Source: Candidatus Phytoplasma sacchari (GTDB lineage: Bacteria > Bacillota_I > Bacilli_A > Acholeplasmatales > Acholeplasmataceae). Taken from it: 32,250 nucleotides of DNA. Each line of letters starts with the position of its first letter. Within the stretch, counting starts at the first letter, position 1. Position numbers and translations under genes: made by a program. Below are positions 24,849-32,250 of this stretch, in pieces. Location of the stretch: positions 1 through 32,250 of the forward strand of contig NZ_VWXM01000006.1 of NCBI RefSeq assembly GCF_009268105.1. The letters run 5' to 3'. The notes beneath the pieces are model-generated. The model was not told the origin of the DNA and did not search any database. It saw only the letters and a program-made list of their open reading frames with translations.

Positions 24849-24857
24849 ATCTTTTTT

Positions 24858-26267
24858 TTAATCTCTTTGATTATTTATTTTTTTTAAAATAATTTCTAAT
24901 GATTTTTTTAAATCGTTATTAGTTTTTATTTTTTTTTCTATTTTTTTAAAAGCTTTTAAAATAGAAGAATATTTTCTATCCAAAAATATACTAATTTTTT
25001 GAAAAGATATACCTTTAAAACTTTTCATTATATAAATAGTAATATGTCTAGGTAAAGTGTATTTATTATGTCTTTTTTTATTTTTCAAATCTTCTTTATT
25101 AATATTATAAAATTCACTTATTATTTCTTTTAATTTTTCTAAAAAAGAATTATTTTTATAAAATAATTTTTTGTTTTTTAACAATGGTTCTAAAGATTCT
25201 ATAGTGTTTTGTAAATTAACTTTTAAATCATAAATTTGAGAATAATTTAAAATTCTTAATAAAGCTCCTTCCATTTCTCTTATATTATCACAAAATTGAT
25301 TAGAAATAAATTCTAAAACATCTTTTCCAAATTTATTTTTATAACCTTGAAATTCAAAAATTTTTTTTTTTAAAATATCTAAACAATGCTTAGAGTCAGG
25401 TTTTTGAATATCTACAATTAATCCTGCTTTAAAACGATTAGTTAATCTTTCCATAATATTATTTAATTCTGTAATAGGTTTATCACTTGTTATAACTATC
25501 TGTTTTTTATTTAAATTTAAATAATCAAAAATTTTGAAAAATTCTATCTGAGTTCTTTTAGCTTCAGACATCATCTGAATATCATCAACTAAAAGAACAT
25601 CTATATTTCTATATTTTTGTTTAAAAAAATCCATTCTTTCTCTTCTTAATTGGTTTGTAAAATCTTCTACAAATTCATCTGCTTTTATATACAAAATCTT
25701 TTTATAAGTTTTTTTTTTAAGAATAAAATTTCCTATAGAATGAAGAAGATGAGTTTTTCCTAAACCTACAGAACCAAAAATATACAAAGGATTTATACAA
25801 ATATTTTCGGACTCAGCAATTTTTTTAGCCATTTTAAAAGCAAAAAAATTACTTTCTCCCTTAACAAAATTATCAAAATTATAATTAGAGTTCAAATTAC
25901 AATAATCCAAAATATTAAAATTATTTATTTTTTCATTTTGTTTGAAAAAATCTAAATGATTTTCTTTTTTATCTTTTTTTATAATATCATCATAAGTAAT
26001 AAATCTAAAAGAAATTTTTTCGCTAGTATATTTTCTAGATATTTCTTCTATTTTATCTAGATAGATATTGTACATTTTTCTTTTAATGAACTCATTCTCA
26101 ACTAAAATAAAAAAGATACCTTTTTCTATTTTATATGGTTTTTCTATATTTGCAAAATTTTCTCTAAAAACTTCTTCGCTATAAATCAGAGATAAATTAT
26201 TAAAAATATTAAACCAAATTTTTTCTTCTTTAGATAAAGAATCTTTTTTTTCCATCACTAAAATCAT
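24858..26267 (-). CDS. dnaA: Chromosomal replication initiator DnaA, with an atypical recognition helix
   Basis: AAA+ ATPase that opens the origin. Domain I is at about 5-90. Domain III has FNFDNFVKGESN-like entry, Walker A GSVGLGKT (165-172), Walker B LLVDDI (225-230) and the NRFKAGLIVDIQ segment with the arginine of box VII (277-288). Domain IV keeps LPRHITIYI (405-413). The signature that is GGRDHTTV-like in most bacteria reads LDRKYSSI (429-436). The Asp, His and Thr residues known to read the DnaA box in E. coli are replaced. Start choice is uncertain: AAAAGG touches the first ATG (26267), so GTG at 26258 or ATG at 26255 (MEKKDS) may be the real start. dnaN follows after 9 bases. Confidence 0.95.
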   Translation of the reverse strand: MILVMEKKDSLSKEEKIWFNIFNNLSLIYSEEVFRENFANIEKPYKIEKGIFFILVENEFIKRKMYNIYLDKIEEISRKYTSEKISFRFITYDDIIKKDKKENHLDFFKQNEKINNFNILDYCNLNSNYNFDNFVKGESNFFAFKMAKKIAESENICINPLYIFGSVGLGKTHLLHSIGNFILKKKTYKKILYIKADEFVEDFTNQLRRERMDFFKQKYRNIDVLLVDDIQMMSEAKRTQIEFFKIFDYLNLNKKQIVITSDKPITELNNIMERLTNRFKAGLIVDIQKPDSKHCLDILKKKIFEFQGYKNKFGKDVLEFISNQFCDNIREMEGALLRILNYSQIYDLKVNLQNTIESLEPLLKNKKLFYKNNSFLEKLKEIISEFYNINKEDLKNKKRHNKYTLPRHITIYIMKSFKGISFQKISIFLDRKYSSILKAFKKIEKKIKTNNDLKKSLEIILKKINNQRD

Positions 26268-26327
26268 ACCTTTTAAAGTATTTTATTTTCAAAATATAAA
26301 TTTATTAAATAAAAAAAACAGTAAAAA

Positions 26328-28799
26328 TTAAATACTACAGGACTCACAATCATCTATTTTTAATTTTTGAGTTCTAGTATAATAAAGTGTTTTTATACCT
26401 TTGTGATGAGCATATAAATAATATTTTTGTAACTCCCTTGTAGTTATATCGGAAGTAATACATAATTCAAAAGAAATTCCTTGATCTATATGTTTTTGAG
26501 CCATAGCAATAATATCTATTATTTTATATTTATCCATTTTATAAGCTGTTTCATACATAAAACCAAAATCTTCTAAAAAAGGAGAGGGAAAATAAGTTTT
26601 AGAATTACCATAAGTTCTTTCTTCAACTAACTGTCTAATAGGAGTTAAAGAGGGAGTGGCAGACATAATATAACCTATAGAACCATTTGGTGCAACAGCT
26701 AATCTGTGTGAATTATAAAGACCATATTTCATTATATTTTCTTTTAATTTAAACCAATCTTCGTCTGAAGGTATATAAATATTTTCAAATATTTTTTTAA
26801 TTTTAAGCGAAACTGGATAAATAGCTTTTTTATTTTCAAAATATTTACCATTAGAATATGAAGATTGATTAAATTTAAAAAACTTTTGGCCTGTTTGAAT
26901 AGATTTCAAATTAGAATGAAGCAAAGAATAATAATTAATAATATTAAAAAAAACATCTATCAATTCTATATCTTCTTCACTACCAAAATCTATCATTTGT
27001 TCTGCTATAAACCCATGATGACCCATTATACCAAAACCAACACTTCTATTTAATTTATTAGCCTTCGAAACAGCAGGTACATAACTAATATTGGTTTTAT
27101 CAGAAACAGAATTCATAATTTCCATAGCAGAAAATACAGTTTCTTTTATTTTTTTATTTTTAAGCATATTACCCATATGTCCAGAAGATAAGTTACAAGA
27201 AATATCCATTCCTATTTTATCTTCTTCTCTTTTATCATAAAAAGCATAATTAGAAGTTATAGTTGGTTGTAAAATTTCAGTACACAAATTAGAAAATTTA
27301 ATCTTATCAGAAGAAGTATTATTTCTATTAGCATTATCACAAAACATCAAATAAGGATATCCAGACTCACCTTGAAGATGAGAAATCAACTCTAACAAAA
27401 TTCTAGGATTAATAAATTTTTTTTCAATTTTAGGATTTTTAACTAAAGTATCATACCATTCATCCATAGAAACACTTATATCTGCAAAATTTAAACCATA
27501 TTCTAAAAAAACATTATGAGGGAAAAATAAAGCCATTTCTTCATTATTTTTAGCTAATTCAATCATTTTATCAGGTATAACAACACCTAAAGATAAAGTT
27601 TTTAGTCTAAAATCTTCATCAGCATTTAATTTTTTAGAATTTAAAAAATCTTCGATATCAGCATGAAAAACATTTAAATAAACTGCACCTGCTCCTAATC
27701 TTTGACCCATTTGGTCAGCATAACGAAAAGCATAATCTAAAAGCTTAGAAACTCCTAAAACTCCTTTTGAAACATTTAAAATTTCCTTTATTTTTTCACC
27801 CTTAGCTCTTAAATTAGACAAATTTATAGAAACTCCGCCACCAATTTTAGAAAGTTGCATAGAAAATTCTACGATACGAGAAATATCATTCAAAGAATCA
27901 CCAGCTTCTAACAAAAAACAAGATACAAATTCTCCCCTTTTTTTCAAACCTGTATTTAACAAAGTAGGAGTAGCTGGAGTAAAATTCTGTTCTATTAAGT
28001 TTTCTATAATTTTTTTTGCTAATTCAAAATTTCCAGAAGAATGATATAAAGCATTAACAGCTAAACGATCTTCATAAGTTTCTAAATATTGTTTTTTATC
28101 TCTTGATTTTAATGAATAATCATTATAAAATTTAAAAGCACCAATAAAAGAAGGGAATACAAATTTTTTATCATAAGCTATTTGATAAATTTTTTTTATT
28201 TGATCAAAATCATATTTTTCTAAAAAATCTTTTTCATAATATTCATTTGTTATCAAAAAATTTATTTTTTCTTGTAAAGTATTAAATTTTTTTAACTTAG
28301 GATTAATTTCTTCTTTTAAATAAGAATTTAAAGCTTCTTTATCTTTTTTTAGATCCTTAATGTTACCATTTTCATCTATTATTTGATTATTCAAAAAAAT
28401 CCAAGAAGGAATTTTTTTATATTTTCCTTTTTTTTCCATTTTATATTCTTCTAACCATTTTTTTAATTTTTCAACATCTTCTGATAAACCACTGCCTTCA
28501 AATTTTAATACTAAAGGAATATTAAATTTTTTAGAAATTAATTCTCCTGCTAAAGCATAATTTTTTCCAAAATTTCTATTTCCTGAAACGGCTACACCTA
28601 TTACATTTAAAGAATATTTTTCAAGAAAAAATTCAGCACTTTTAGTCATTTCTCCAAAATTAACAGTTTTAGTTATTAAAAAAATATCTTCGTTATTACT
28701 ATGATTTTCAAAATTTTCTATTTTTTCTATTGAATATCCTAGTTTATTCGCAAAATCAAAAACATTCCCATTTTCATAACCATCATAAACTATTTTCAT
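26328..28799 (-). CDS. nrdIE: NrdI-NrdE fusion: flavodoxin-like activator joined to class Ib ribonucleotide reductase alpha subunit
   Basis: Residues 1-118 are an NrdI flavoprotein: MKIVYDGYENGNV, TKTVNFGEMT (43-52), GVAVSGNRNFGKNYALAGELI (68-88) and FEGSGLSEDVEKLKKWLEE. Residues about 128-823 are a full-length NrdE: Cys294 (FVSCFLL) and Cys535 (ISCNLSS) as the redox pair, NLCTE (504-508) with the radical-relay Cys506, Tyr806-Tyr807 (YYTRTQ), and the C-terminal shuttle CESC (818-821). NrdE reduces NDPs to dNDPs; NrdI normally supplies the oxidant to activate NrdF. The two are usually separate genes. No nrdF is in the window. TTAGGGTG precedes the ATG. It is transcribed toward dnaA, 60 bases away. 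The join is continuous in frame, so a simple sequencing error is unlikely. Confidence 0.95.
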   Translation of the reverse strand: MKIVYDGYENGNVFDFANKLGYSIEKIENFENHSNNEDIFLITKTVNFGEMTKSAEFFLEKYSLNVIGVAVSGNRNFGKNYALAGELISKKFNIPLVLKFEGSGLSEDVEKLKKWLEEYKMEKKGKYKKIPSWIFLNNQIIDENGNIKDLKKDKEALNSYLKEEINPKLKKFNTLQEKINFLITNEYYEKDFLEKYDFDQIKKIYQIAYDKKFVFPSFIGAFKFYNDYSLKSRDKKQYLETYEDRLAVNALYHSSGNFELAKKIIENLIEQNFTPATPTLLNTGLKKRGEFVSCFLLEAGDSLNDISRIVEFSMQLSKIGGGVSINLSNLRAKGEKIKEILNVSKGVLGVSKLLDYAFRYADQMGQRLGAGAVYLNVFHADIEDFLNSKKLNADEDFRLKTLSLGVVIPDKMIELAKNNEEMALFFPHNVFLEYGLNFADISVSMDEWYDTLVKNPKIEKKFINPRILLELISHLQGESGYPYLMFCDNANRNNTSSDKIKFSNLCTEILQPTITSNYAFYDKREEDKIGMDISCNLSSGHMGNMLKNKKIKETVFSAMEIMNSVSDKTNISYVPAVSKANKLNRSVGFGIMGHHGFIAEQMIDFGSEEDIELIDVFFNIINYYSLLHSNLKSIQTGQKFFKFNQSSYSNGKYFENKKAIYPVSLKIKKIFENIYIPSDEDWFKLKENIMKYGLYNSHRLAVAPNGSIGYIMSATPSLTPIRQLVEERTYGNSKTYFPSPFLEDFGFMYETAYKMDKYKIIDIIAMAQKHIDQGISFELCITSDITTRELQKYYLYAHHKGIKTLYYTRTQKLKIDDCESCSI

Positions 28800-29105
28800 T
28801 TTAATTCACCCTAATTTTTTTAAAATTAATAATATAAAAAATTACATTTATTTTGTATTTTTTTATAATAATATTTTTTTTAGCAAAATTCCATATTATA
28901 TTTTTTTAACTTTATATTAAACCATGTGAATATTTTAACAAATTTAAAATAAATTTTAAATTCATAATAAAAAAATAATTAAAGAAAAAAATAAAAATTA
29001 ACAATATTATAATATCATAATTATTTTTTTAAAAATAAACATAAGAAAAACAAAAATTTTTATCCAAAAAATATTATTTTGTTAATTTTATTTTAAAATA
29101 TTTAT

Positions 29106-29189
29106 AAAAAATGTGACTAACTCACTAAAAAATGTGACTAACTCACTAAAAAATGTGACTAACTCACTAAAAAATGTGACTAACTCACT
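29106..29189. repeat. Four perfect tandem copies of a 21-bp repeat
   Basis: Units at 29106-29126, 29127-29147, 29148-29168 and 29169-29189 are identical. Each is A6 followed by TGTGACTAACTCACT. The non-A part has a short dyad, GTGA-N5-TCAC, and its minus strand contains TTAGTCACA, one mismatch from the loose DnaA-box consensus TTATNCACA. There are no spacers, so it is not a CRISPR. The GC content is well above the surrounding DNA. Confidence 0.95.
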
Positions 29190-29261
29190 AAAAAAAAAAT
29201 AATTTTTTTTATCTTTTTAATGAATTTTAGAAAAAATTAGAAAAAGTTAGTCACATTTTTT
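29169..29261 (-). terminator. Long hairpin between the fourth repeat and an inverted copy, downstream of pgi
   Basis: GTTAGTCACATTTTTT at 29246-29261 is the exact reverse complement of the first 16 bases of each 21-bp unit. With the nearest unit (29169-29184) it makes a perfect 16-bp stem, and on the minus strand the 3' arm ends in a T-run, as in an intrinsic terminator for pgi. The 61-base loop is long. The same inverted copy could pair with any of the four units. Confidence 0.5.
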
Positions 29262-29292
29262 AAAATTACTAATAATAATAATTAATAACTAA

Positions 29293-29309
29293 ATATATAT
29301 ATATATATA
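29293..29309. repeat. (AT)n microsatellite
   Basis: An uninterrupted run of alternating A and T, 17 bases, lies between the repeat array and the pgi stop codon. It is prone to slippage and easily melted. Confidence 0.85.
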
Positions 29310-29373
29310 ATAATATTTTAAAATTACTTAAAATATAAAAAATAAAAAAATAATTATTTATTATTTTATATTT

Positions 29374-30663
29374 TTAAAAACATTTTAAAAAACTTGACAA
29401 TTTTGACTTATATAATTCTACTCCTGGTTGATTAAATGGATTAACATTGAAAAGAAAAGAAGATATAATAGAAACTCTTTGAAAGAAAAAAACTAAATAA
29501 CCAAAATTATATTCATCTAAATTTTTAAAAATTATTTCTAAATTAGGAACATTTCCTTCTATATGAGCCAATTTAGTAGATTTTAAAATTTTATTATTAA
29601 TATAAGAAAAATATTTACCAGATAGATAATTGAGTTTATCTAGATTTTTTTCATCTTTAGTTATAAAAAAATCTTTTTTGTTAGAATTAATATTTAAAAT
29701 TGTTTCGAATAAAATTTTAGAACCATTTTGTATAAATTGTCCTAGAGAATGAAGATCTGTAGAATTATGTGAAGCGCTTATAAAAATACCCTTATTGTCT
29801 TTACCTTCTGACTCCATAAAAAGCTGTTTTAACCATTCTGTAAAATAAAAAAGTTGAGGTTCATAATTAACAAATAATTCTATTTTTTTGTCTAATTTAT
29901 TAAATAAAATATATCTAATAGCAGCATACTTATAAGCCATATTTTTGTCTAAATTTTCTGAAGTAGTATCTTCTAGTGCTTTTTTAGCTCCTTCTATCAT
30001 ACTCTCTACTTTTAAACCTGCAAAAATAAAAGGTAAGAAACCAACATTAGTTAATACGCTGAATCTACCAATTATTTCATCAGGGATAAAAAATTTTTCA
30101 TAATTTTCTAAACTAGCAATATTAAATAAAAGATTTTTATTGTTACTTGTTGTAACAAAAACTCTTTTTTTAGATTCTTTTGATCCATATTTTTTTTCAA
30201 TTTCTTTTTTAAGAAATCTAAAAGATAAAATTGGTTCTAAAGTTGTTCCTGATTTTGAAATTACGTTTATTGCCCAATTTTTGTCTTTTAAATATTTAAT
30301 TAAAAATTTTAAATAAGTGCCAGAAACTTGATGTCCAGCAAAAATAATTTCAGTTTTGTTTTTTTTAAAAAATGGTTTTTTAACAAATTCTATACCTGCT
30401 TTAGTTCCTAAAAATGATCCTCCTATACCTATAACAACTAGAATATCCAATCCTTTTAATTTTTCTTTTATTTTTTTTATTTTATTTATTTCTTCGAAAT
30501 CAAAATTAATTGGTAAGTTTATAGATCCTAGGTATTTTTTTTTTATCTCCTCATTTTTATCTATTTTACTATTAATATCTTTTAATTTATCCAAAATTTC
30601 ATTTTTTTCATTTTTCCAATTAAAAAAATTTTTTATTCCATCTATTTTTAATTTAACTTTCAT
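29374..30663 (-). CDS. pgi: Glucose-6-phosphate isomerase
   Basis: Glycolytic enzyme converting glucose 6-phosphate to fructose 6-phosphate. The 429 residues are the short Firmicute form. Landmarks are IGIGGSFLGTKA (78-89), SKSGTT (136-141) for phosphate binding, ESEGKDN (284-290) with the catalytic Glu, His305 and the signature NQPGVELYKSKL (411-422) with Lys420. All active-site residues look intact. It starts 45 bases after the MATE gene on the same strand. The 21-bp repeat array lies beyond its 3' end. Confidence 0.97.
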   Translation of the reverse strand: MKVKLKIDGIKNFFNWKNEKNEILDKLKDINSKIDKNEEIKKKYLGSINLPINFDFEEINKIKKIKEKLKGLDILVVIGIGGSFLGTKAGIEFVKKPFFKKNKTEIIFAGHQVSGTYLKFLIKYLKDKNWAINVISKSGTTLEPILSFRFLKKEIEKKYGSKESKKRVFVTTSNNKNLLFNIASLENYEKFFIPDEIIGRFSVLTNVGFLPFIFAGLKVESMIEGAKKALEDTTSENLDKNMAYKYAAIRYILFNKLDKKIELFVNYEPQLFYFTEWLKQLFMESEGKDNKGIFISASHNSTDLHSLGQFIQNGSKILFETILNINSNKKDFFITKDEKNLDKLNYLSGKYFSYINNKILKSTKLAHIEGNVPNLEIIFKNLDEYNFGYLVFFFQRVSIISSFLFNVNPFNQPGVELYKSKLSSFLKCF

Positions 30664-30708
30664 ATTTTTTTCATTTTTTCTCTTTTCTTTTTATTATATA
30701 AAAATATT

Positions 30709-32115
30709 TTAATTAGAAATTTTTTCTTTTTTTAAAAAAAGAAAAAATAAAAAAAATGTTATTATTAAAACAATAGAATTGCTTAAAAAAATGCTTAAAC
30801 CAAATTGATTATAAGAAGAAATGGACAAAATTTTTATTTTATATAATATCCATAAAATGATTATCCTACTAATAATTCTTATTATGTTCATTAATAGAAC
30901 TATTTTTGCTTTTTTTGTATAAGCAACTATAAAACTAATCATTAATGAAGACAAAATAGATGTAAATAATGAAGTTTGTTCCCAAAAAATACCTATTTCA
31001 AAACCTTTTTTTTCTTCTAAATTTAAGTTTTTCCCCTTTTGAATTATTTTTAATAGATTATTACCGATGAATTTATTAGTTAAAACTCCTATAATACCGA
31101 TAATTGAAGTTATGAATACAACATTTTTAAAAATTATCAAAGTTTTTTTTTTTTCTTTTGATGCTATACTTTGAGAAATCATCAAAGTTTGAGCTTCTTC
31201 AAAAGATTGTGAAATAGAATAAAAAATTCCATTAACCAAAGCAACATAACCTACAGTAATCATTATTACAGAATCTTTCCCATAAAAACTATTTGCCATA
31301 TCTAAAATAATTTTTTTTCCATAATCATATGTAGTTTTACCAACTATTATAGTAAAAGATAATTTTATTATTTTTTTAATAATTTCTTTTGAGAAAATTG
31401 TTTTTTTAAATTTTATTTTAAATTCGTTTTTAGAATCTAAAAACATTGAATAAAAAGAAATTAAACTAATAATTAAATGAGACCATAAATTAGCATAAGC
31501 TAGATGAACAACAGAGACGTTTTTTATTCCATAAATAATTTTGTATAAATAAGAAAAAAATATTCTAGAACTAATGATAATTAAATTTAATAAAATCAAT
31601 TCTTTTTTTTTACCCTTAGCTCTTTCTAAACTCATATAAAGAGTATTAATAGTTATAAATATAAATGATATTAAAGTTATAAAATAATATTGTAAACCTC
31701 CATCTGAATAATATGATTTGTTTAAAAAAATGTTGCAAAAAGGATATGGTAAAAAAACTCCAAAATATAAAAATATAAAAAATAAAAAAGAAATAGAAAG
31801 AGCTATGATAAAAGATACAGATGCATATTGTTGGGCTATTATTTTTTCATTTCTTTTATATTCTCGAGCAACTAAAACAACACCAGCACTTCCTAAAGCA
31901 ATACCAATACTTTGAAGAAATTTCTGAGTTTGTTTCATATAAGATATAGTTTGTCTAACATTTGGTGTTATTTTTGATTCTCCTACTATAAAGTAATCTA
32001 CACATGTTCCTAAATGTTGAAATAAAAAGTATATAGCTATAGGAAAGGCGAAAATTATCAAATTTAACCAAATATATTCTTTTTTATTTTTCTTTATTTT
32101 TTTTTTTAAGTTCAT
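30709..32115 (-). CDS. MATE-family multidrug/Na+ efflux transporter
   Basis: Twelve-helix membrane antiporter of the MATE/DinF type. The 468 residues begin with a lysine-rich stretch and then a helix (IIFAFPIAIYFLFQHLGTCVDYFIVG) that fits the family's first helix. Later segments include GIALGSAGVVLVAREYKRNEK near residue 68-88 (family pattern GxxxGxxxxxxxxxGxxxxxxA) and, in the second half, GYVALVNGIFYSISQSFEEAQTLMISQ. The frame extends 28 codons further to an ATG at 32199. The start at 32115 is chosen because AAGG lies six bases before it, and because another gene's reading frame covers the longer version up to 32124. Substrate is not predictable. Confidence 0.85.
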   Translation of the reverse strand: MNLKKKIKKNKKEYIWLNLIIFAFPIAIYFLFQHLGTCVDYFIVGESKITPNVRQTISYMKQTQKFLQSIGIALGSAGVVLVAREYKRNEKIIAQQYASVSFIIALSISFLFFIFLYFGVFLPYPFCNIFLNKSYYSDGGLQYYFITLISFIFITINTLYMSLERAKGKKKELILLNLIIISSRIFFSYLYKIIYGIKNVSVVHLAYANLWSHLIISLISFYSMFLDSKNEFKIKFKKTIFSKEIIKKIIKLSFTIIVGKTTYDYGKKIILDMANSFYGKDSVIMITVGYVALVNGIFYSISQSFEEAQTLMISQSIASKEKKKTLIIFKNVVFITSIIGIIGVLTNKFIGNNLLKIIQKGKNLNLEEKKGFEIGIFWEQTSLFTSILSSLMISFIVAYTKKAKIVLLMNIIRIISRIIILWILYKIKILSISSYNQFGLSIFLSNSIVLIITFFLFFLFLKKEKISN

Positions 32116-32123
32116 ACAATACC

Positions 32124-32250
32124 TTAATTTTTTATAAATTTTATTAAAGGATTTTGAATTATTTTTTTCTTTATTATTTTTTTTAATTTGAAAAAACATA
32201 AATTGCCTTTATATAAACTAACCCCTACATTATATATTTCACGTTCTAAC
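32124..32250 (-). CDS. 3' end of an unidentified gene cut by the window edge
   Basis: On the minus strand, from the window edge to the TAA at 32124-32126, one frame is open for 41 codons. It reads protein-like, beginning LEREIYNVGVSLYKGN and ending NPLIKFIKN. Its stop lies 8 bases before the MATE ATG and overlaps the likely ribosome-binding site, a normal operon junction. The fragment is too short to name. Confidence 0.5.
   Translation of the reverse strand, partial: LEREIYNVGVSLYKGNLCFFKLKKIIKKKIIQNPLIKFIKN

Larger units (their letters stand above)
28800..29373. other. 574-bp gap between pgi and nrdIE with a repeat array
   Basis: Non-coding region holding the 21-bp repeat array (29106-29189), its inverted copy (29246-29261), a TA microsatellite (29293-29309) and the presumed nrdIE promoter. 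A TATAAT is visible on the minus strand near 28896-28901 without a clear -35. No NrdR box was recognised. Confidence 0.6.

Noticed and set aside
29106..29189. CRISPR array
   Set aside because: The 21-bp units abut directly with no spacers, only four copies exist, and no cas gene is near.
1..32250. Genetic code with UGA read as tryptophan
   Set aside because: Trp is TGG in conserved positions, and TGA ends the YitT-like and xer genes at natural lengths with the next gene starting at once.
32124..32250. Identification of the partial gene as IspC (DXP reductoisomerase)
   Set aside because: The C-terminal pattern loosely resembles IspC tails, but 41 diverged residues are too few to support a name.
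1..32250. tRNA, rRNA, tmRNA, SRP or RNase P RNA genes
   Set aside because: No T-loop GTTCGAATC-like strings or other conserved RNA cores were found in the gaps, which are almost entirely A/T.

Overview
This window comes from a very A+T-rich, gene-dense bacterial chromosome, and a reduced Mollicute of the Acholeplasmatales (phytoplasma-like) type fits best. Reasons seen in the sequence: intergenic DNA is almost pure A/T, protein genes are low-GC Firmicute in type and order, and tryptophan is written TGG. TGA is used as a real stop: the YitT-like gene and the xer gene both end on it, with the next gene starting at once. This argues against Mycoplasma, Spiroplasma and Ureaplasma, which read UGA as Trp. 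No peptidoglycan gene is seen. The exact lineage is inference.

Layout. 288-6357 is a minus-strand block: P1B-type metal ATPase, a tandem-domain SpoVG, rsmA, an HD-domain nucleotide phosphohydrolase and PduL phosphotransacylase. 6701-13416 is a plus-strand block: ychF, ileS, a YitT-like membrane protein, a Xer recombinase and holA. 13384-32250 is a long minus-strand block, listed here by rising coordinate: tsaC, prfA, dnaB, a GdpP/ribosomal protein L9 fusion, rpsR, ssb, rpsF, a membrane-anchored coiled-coil protein, trpS, dnaN, dnaA, an NrdI-NrdE fusion, pgi, a MATE transporter, and the 3' end of an unidentified gene at the window edge. There is one divergent boundary (6358-6700) and one convergent boundary where two genes overlap tail to tail (13384-13416).

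Most genes are core replication (dnaA, dnaN, dnaB, ssb, holA, xer), translation (ileS, trpS, prfA, rsmA, tsaC, S6, S18, L9), nucleotide supply (NrdI-NrdE, HD phosphohydrolase), signalling (GdpP) and fermentative energy metabolism (pgi, pduL). No tRNA, rRNA, insertion sequence or CRISPR array was recognised.

The unusual content is of two kinds. First, three proteins have uncommon architectures: NrdI fused to the N-terminus of NrdE, GdpP fused to L9 with a possible internal start for L9, and SpoVG duplicated in tandem with insertions at the same point in both copies. Second, around dnaA, the DnaA recognition helix lacks the usual DHTTV-type signature, no classical DnaA box was spotted in the intergenic DNA, and the gap upstream of nrdIE holds four perfect 21-bp repeats plus one inverted partial copy containing TTAGTCACA. 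An 880-bp gap after dnaN holds inverted repeats and no convincing gene. An altered DnaA/origin pairing is possible but unproven.
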